From positions 1-9,193 of the forward strand of contig SLBH01000174.1 of assembly GCA_007126415.1 (NCBI GenBank): 9,193 nucleotides of DNA. The letters are read 5' to 3'. A program made the position numbers and the translations under genes. The notes beneath the pieces are model-generated. The model did not search any database. It was not told the DNA's origin and was given only the letters and a program-made list of their open reading frames with translations. This document shows positions 6,519 to 9,193 of this stretch, piece after piece (the stretch's first letter is position 1; each line of letters begins with the position of its first letter). Source of the DNA: Spirochaetales bacterium (GTDB lineage Bacteria; Spirochaetota; Spirochaetia; DSM-27196; SLAA01).

Positions 6519-6563
6519 CTACCACTAAAACAACTAGAATATTACTATAATAAGCATTAAGAA
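6519..6563. other. DNA unwinding element with DnaA-trio-like triplets
   Basis: About 33 of the 43 bases from 6521 to 6563 are A or T, in sharp contrast to the GC-rich surroundings. From 6519 the plus strand can be read as in-phase triplets CTA CCA CTA AAA CAA CTA. The CTA units are the complement of the 3'-GAT-5' unit of DnaA-trios, which lead DnaA filaments onto single-stranded DNA. Only three of these six triplets fit the motif well, so the trio call is tentative. The AT-rich element itself is clear. Confidence 0.6.
6535..6551 (+). promoter_or_regulatory. Candidate -10 elements of the dnaN promoter
   Basis: A perfect TATAAT lies at 6546-6551 and a TAGAAT at 6535-6540, 31 and 42 bp before the dnaN ATG. 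Neither has a good TTGACA-like -35 at 16-18 bp (the best is GTGTCC at 6512-6517 for the left one). Because the DNA is AT-rich, chance matches are possible. If real, the promoter sits inside the unwinding element. Confidence 0.4.
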
Positions 6564-6581
6564 GCACGGAGTAAGGCCATC

Positions 6582-7682
6582 ATGAAGTTTACAGTTGACC
6601 GCGACACCTTGATGAAAGAAATTGCGATAGCCTCGGAGATCATCTCGAGCAAAAACACGCTTTCGGTACTTTCCAACGTCTTGCTATGGGCCGAGGACGG
6701 CAACCTCGGAATCCGCGCCACCGACTTGAAGGTAAGCTTCGAGACGCAGATCCCGGTAGAGGTAGAAACCGCCGGCCGCACTACGGTCTACTGCGATAAG
6801 CTCCTCGGTATTCTTCGCTCCTTGCCCCAGGGTGACGTCGTGCTCCAGCACGCTCACGAGCAGGTCACGATCACGCCTACCGAGCGCAAGGCCGATTTTC
6901 GCCTCCGAAGCATCGCCGCCGAAAAGTATCCCGAGATCCAACTCACCAGCAGCGAGTCGTATTGGGAGCTCCCCCAGACCGAGTTCATCGAGATGATCAC
7001 GCACACCGTGTTCGCGGTCTCGGACGACGAAACGCGCTACTTCATGAACGGTGTGTACTTCGAGCAACTGGACGGTGACCTCGTAATGGTGGCTACCGAC
7101 GGGCGCCGTCTCTCGTATATCAAGAAAACTCCCGAAGGCGAGGTTCCGGAGTTCAACGGCGTAATCGTACCGCCGAAGATTCTCAACCTCGTGAAGAAAC
7201 TCGCCTCAGGCGAAGGTGTAATAGCCGTTGCGGTGACCGAGAAGCATCTCTTCGTTGAGTTCGAGAATCAGAAGCTTTCCACGGCTCTGATCGAAGGACA
7301 GTTTCCGAACTATCGCCGTGTCATCCCCGACAAACAGGAGTACACCCTCACCGCCGACCGCGCGCAGCTTGCTGAGGCGCTCAAGCGCGTATCGTTGCTC
7401 GTTGAGAAATCGCGGCGCATCTACCTCACGCTTGCCGAAGATCAGCTTACGTTGAGCTCCGATGAGTCGGAGATCGGAACCGCGAGCGAGCAGCTCGTCT
7501 GTGAGTATCAGGGTCCCGAGATGAAGATCGCGCTCAACTTTCTCTACCTCAGCGAGCCGCTTCGGGTGATCCAAAGCGAGAGTATCGTGCTGCGCTTCAG
7601 CGAGCCGAACAAAGCGCTAATGCTGATCCCCAATCCCGAGCAGGACTACTTCCACATCGTGATGCCGATGCAGCTCGACTGA
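6582..7682 (+). CDS. dnaN: DNA polymerase III beta subunit (sliding clamp)
   Basis: The beta clamp (366 aa, the standard family length) forms a ring dimer around DNA, tethers polymerase III and binds many repair and control proteins. The N-terminus MKFTVDRDTLMKEI, the SKNTLSVLSNVLL segment (about residues 24-36), TDLKVSFE in the first domain, the YFMNGVYFE and VMVATDGRRLSY segments in the middle domain, and the closing IVMPMQLD are all typical. Three clamp domains of about 120 residues fit the length. The end differs slightly from the E. coli MPMRL, with Gln for Arg and an added Asp, at the partner-binding cleft. ATG at 6582 is preceded by GGAG (6568-6571) and AAGG (6573-6576). It lies directly after the putative origin and leads dnaN-recF-DUF721, probably one transcript. 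Confidence 0.98.
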   Translation: MKFTVDRDTLMKEIAIASEIISSKNTLSVLSNVLLWAEDGNLGIRATDLKVSFETQIPVEVETAGRTTVYCDKLLGILRSLPQGDVVLQHAHEQVTITPTERKADFRLRSIAAEKYPEIQLTSSESYWELPQTEFIEMITHTVFAVSDDETRYFMNGVYFEQLDGDLVMVATDGRRLSYIKKTPEGEVPEFNGVIVPPKILNLVKKLASGEGVIAVAVTEKHLFVEFENQKLSTALIEGQFPNYRRVIPDKQEYTLTADRAQLAEALKRVSLLVEKSRRIYLTLAEDQLTLSSDESEIGTASEQLVCEYQGPEMKIALNFLYLSEPLRVIQSESIVLRFSEPNKALMLIPNPEQDYFHIVMPMQLD

Positions 7683-7710
7683 TCGCGGCGCGATTCTTGC
7701 CACCGCGGTG
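7683..7710. repeat. Two short palindromes in the dnaN-recF gap
   Basis: TCGCG-G-CGCGA (7683-7693) begins right after the dnaN stop codon, and the perfect 10-bp palindrome CACCGCGGTG (7701-7710) follows. No T-run follows either, so they do not look like a terminator. They may form small mRNA hairpins between the two genes. The second ends just before the recF GAGGG (7713-7717). Confidence 0.5.
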
Positions 7711-7727
7711 TCGAGGGCGGCGTTTGG

Positions 7728-8876
7728 ATGGGTATTGTTTCGGTCAAGACCGTTGGGTTTCGCAATCTCGTAGACCGTGAGCTCGCGATCGACGCGCCTC
7801 AAGTATTTCTCGTGGGCGAGAACGGGCAAGGCAAAACCAACCTTCTGGAGACGCTGTACCTGTTGTGTTACGGCGGCTCGTTTCGAACGCGCAAGGATGA
7901 GCAGCTTCGGCGCATCGGCTCGGACGTGATGAGCGTCGCGGGCGAGATCAAGACGCAGGGCGCCGGACCGACGCGCGTAGTGGTGCGGATAGACCGCGAG
8001 CGCAAATCTATCGAGCGCGACGGAAAACCGGTGCGAGACCGAAAGCAGCTGCTCGAGGTGATGCCCTGCATCGTGTTTTGCCACGGCGACATTGAGTTTG
8101 TTACCGGCGCGCCGGAGATGCAACGAACCTTTTTCGATCAGACGCTCAGCCTGTATCAGCCGAACTACATAGACCTGTTGCGCCGCTATCGGCGCGTCCT
8201 GAAGGCCCGCAACACTGCGCTCAAGCAGCAGCAGCGCAGCTTGGTGGATGTATACGACGAGCAGCTGCTGGAGGCGGGGGTGGAGTTACAGGCGCGGCGT
8301 TCGGCGCTGATCGGCGAGTTCAACGAAACCTTCTCGAGGGTTTTTCGCGGAGTCTCCGGCCTACCCCACGAGCTCACGGTAGCGTATCACCCGTCGTGGC
8401 CTACGCCGGGGGCCGAGGCGGAGGTGGAGGTCGGCGCGGAACGTGACACAAAACGCCACGCCGAGGCGGTTCGCGAGGTCCTGATGCGCCGCCGCGAGCG
8501 TGACCTCGCACTCGGTACCACCACCACTGGGCCGCACCGCGACAGATTTCGCTATCGTTACGCCGAGCACGACTTCACCGAGATCGCCTCCACCGGGCAA
8601 GTCCGGCTCGTGTCGCTCATTCTGCGTACCGCCCAGGCGGTGTTCTTCGCCGACAAGACCGGGCTCAAACCGGTATTGTTGCTCGATGATGTCCTCCTGG
8701 AGCTCGACCCCGACCGCCGAGAGCGCTTCCTCGAGCGGCTACCGCAGTACGAACAAGCGATCTTCACCTTTCTGCCGGATGAGCCGTTTTCGCGCTACGC
8801 AAACTCTGATACGCTGATATACGAGGTACGTGAAGGCGACTTCACTCCCAAATCCGGATACCCGAGATCCGGATAA
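7728..8876 (+). CDS. recF: DNA replication and repair protein RecF
   Basis: SMC-like ATPase (382 aa) of the RecFOR pathway. It binds gapped DNA with RecR and helps load RecA at stalled forks. The N-terminus (VKTVGFRNL) is the usual RecF opening. Walker A is GENGQGKT (30-37), followed by the family segment NLLETLYLL. TGPHRD (267-272) precedes the signature motif STGQ (288-291). Walker B is VLLLDD (316-321), with the D-loop ELDPDRR at 325-331. All catalytic motifs are present, so it should be active. The chosen ATG has GAGGG ten bases upstream and lies 45 bp after dnaN. The last residues, KSGYPRSG, contain a small repeat (see 8852-8875). They lie past the conserved core, so the very C-terminus may be a recent extension. 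Confidence 0.97.
   Translation: MGIVSVKTVGFRNLVDRELAIDAPQVFLVGENGQGKTNLLETLYLLCYGGSFRTRKDEQLRRIGSDVMSVAGEIKTQGAGPTRVVVRIDRERKSIERDGKPVRDRKQLLEVMPCIVFCHGDIEFVTGAPEMQRTFFDQTLSLYQPNYIDLLRRYRRVLKARNTALKQQQRSLVDVYDEQLLEAGVELQARRSALIGEFNETFSRVFRGVSGLPHELTVAYHPSWPTPGAEAEVEVGAERDTKRHAEAVREVLMRRRERDLALGTTTTGPHRDRFRYRYAEHDFTEIASTGQVRLVSLILRTAQAVFFADKTGLKPVLLLDDVLLELDPDRRERFLERLPQYEQAIFTFLPDEPFSRYANSDTLIYEVREGDFTPKSGYPRSG
8852..8875. repeat. Short direct repeat forming the recF 3' end
   Basis: ATCCGGATA occurs at 8852-8860 and 8867-8875, 15 bp apart. The copies encode the SGY and SG-stop parts of the RecF tail, and the second copy contributes to the TAA stop. It looks like a decayed 15-bp tandem duplication. 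Confidence 0.6.
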
Positions 8877-8894
8877 CGGACGACAGGCGGTATT

Positions 8895-8916
8895 ACCGAC
8901 GACATGACCGACGACA
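8895..8916. repeat. 12-bp-period direct repeat around the DUF721 start codon
   Basis: ACCGACGACA occurs at 8895-8904 and 8907-8916, and a related CGGACGACA lies at 8877-8885. The 12-bp period keeps the frame. The ATG used as the start lies between the two copies, so upstream codons repeat the first residues (TDD). Confidence 0.65.
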
Positions 8917-9193
8917 GCAAGAGCGCGCGCGAGCTCGTCGCGAAGCTGTTCAGTTCCGTGGATAGCTCTGCGGGCCGGCAGTACGTTGCGCTACACCAGA
9001 ATTGGCAGTCGCTCGTGGGTATAGATCTCGCTGCGCATAGCGAGCCGGTCGATATACGCCGCGACGCGTTGGTGGTGGAGCTGGACCACCCCGGCTGGAT
9101 GCAGATGCTGCAGATGCAGGAGCGTCGCCTGGTTCAACGGCTGCGGCGCGATTTCCCCGAGCTCGCGATCAAAACGCTCCAAATGCGGCTCAA
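8904..9193 (+). CDS. DUF721 (DciA-like) protein, 3' end outside the window
   Basis: The frame from ATG 8904 runs off the window after 96 full codons. It begins MTDDSKSARELVAKLF. The middle has the pattern expected of DUF721: a W-x-x-LVG core (residues 34-39), then AAHSEPVDIR (43-52), then LVVELDHPGWMQMLQ (56-70), followed by a Leu/Arg-rich helix. DUF721 proteins next to recF are seen in spirochaetes and actinobacteria. The related DciA loads or activates the replicative helicase in bacteria lacking DnaC/DnaI, so a replication role is likely but not shown. The gene starts 27 bp after recF and is in the same frame as the recF stop. The only candidate ribosome site, AGGCGG at 8885-8890, is 13 nt away, so translation may be coupled to recF. 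Confidence 0.85.
   Translation, partial: MTDDSKSARELVAKLFSSVDSSAGRQYVALHQNWQSLVGIDLAAHSEPVDIRRDALVVELDHPGWMQMLQMQERRLVQRLRRDFPELAIKTLQMRL

Larger units (their letters stand above)
6299..6581. other. oriC: Putative origin of replication (oriC), dnaA-dnaN intergenic region
   Basis: This 283-bp gap has no convincing reading frame and lies where oriC is found in many bacteria. It holds DnaA-box-like 9-mers at 6363, 6396, 6424 and 6498. To their right lies a 6-bp inverted repeat (AGGGGA 6491-6496, TCCCCT 6515-6520) enclosing the rightmost box. An AT-rich stretch (6519-6563) then leads into the dnaN ribosome binding site. The order of boxes, short spacer, AT-rich element and dnaN resembles the unwinding part of the Bacillus subtilis origin. 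No comparable box cluster is visible in the gyrB-dnaA gap. Confidence 0.75.

Noticed and set aside
8991..9182. Minus-strand frame opposite the DUF721 gene
   Set aside because: It is antisense to a frame with clear DUF721 character and shows no family features of its own.

Overview
The window looks like the replication-origin region of a GC-rich bacterial chromosome (about 60% GC by eye). It is most likely from a free-living spirochaete (Spirochaetota, Spirochaeta/Treponema side). That assignment rests on the order dnaA-dnaN-recF-DUF721, the wording of the DnaA N-terminus, and GyrB features such as Lys at the coumarin-contact position and an LPLWGKML segment. It comes from remembered family sequences, not a search, and I hold it at roughly 0.7.

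Layout, left to right. Positions 1-89 hold the start of a leftward gene, probably of the YigZ/IMPACT family. A perfect 16-bp parS palindrome (90-105) abuts its start codon. A very GC-rich spacer with a perfect 16-bp tandem duplication follows. Then come gyrA (189-2618, minus) and gyrB (2652-4559, minus), a gyrBA operon read leftwards, with a second perfect 16-bp tandem duplication at the gyrB stop. The 173-bp gap 4560-4732 carries back-to-back promoters whose -10 elements overlap. To the right, all on the plus strand, are dnaA (4733-6298), a 283-bp intergenic region with the marks of oriC (DnaA boxes, a CTA-rich in-phase triplet run, an AT-rich unwinding element), dnaN (6582-7682), recF (7728-8876) and the start of a DUF721/DciA-like gene (8904 to the window end). 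No gene-free stretch exceeds 300 bases. I see no tRNA, rRNA, CRISPR array, insertion sequence or phage gene.

How the parts fit. DnaA opens oriC. DnaN is the sliding clamp. RecF handles gaps at stalled forks. The DUF721 protein may help with helicase loading, by analogy with DciA. Gyrase removes positive supercoils ahead of forks. parS is where ParB would load to segregate the origin region. Control of initiation (dnaA) and supercoiling (gyrBA) meets in one shared divergent promoter.

This is conserved core-chromosome DNA, and I found no undescribed system. The points worth checking are the parS/start-codon overlap, the overlapping promoters, the oriC architecture, unusual residues at quinolone and coumarin contact positions in gyrase, and repeated short (12-16 bp) tandem duplications at gene ends.
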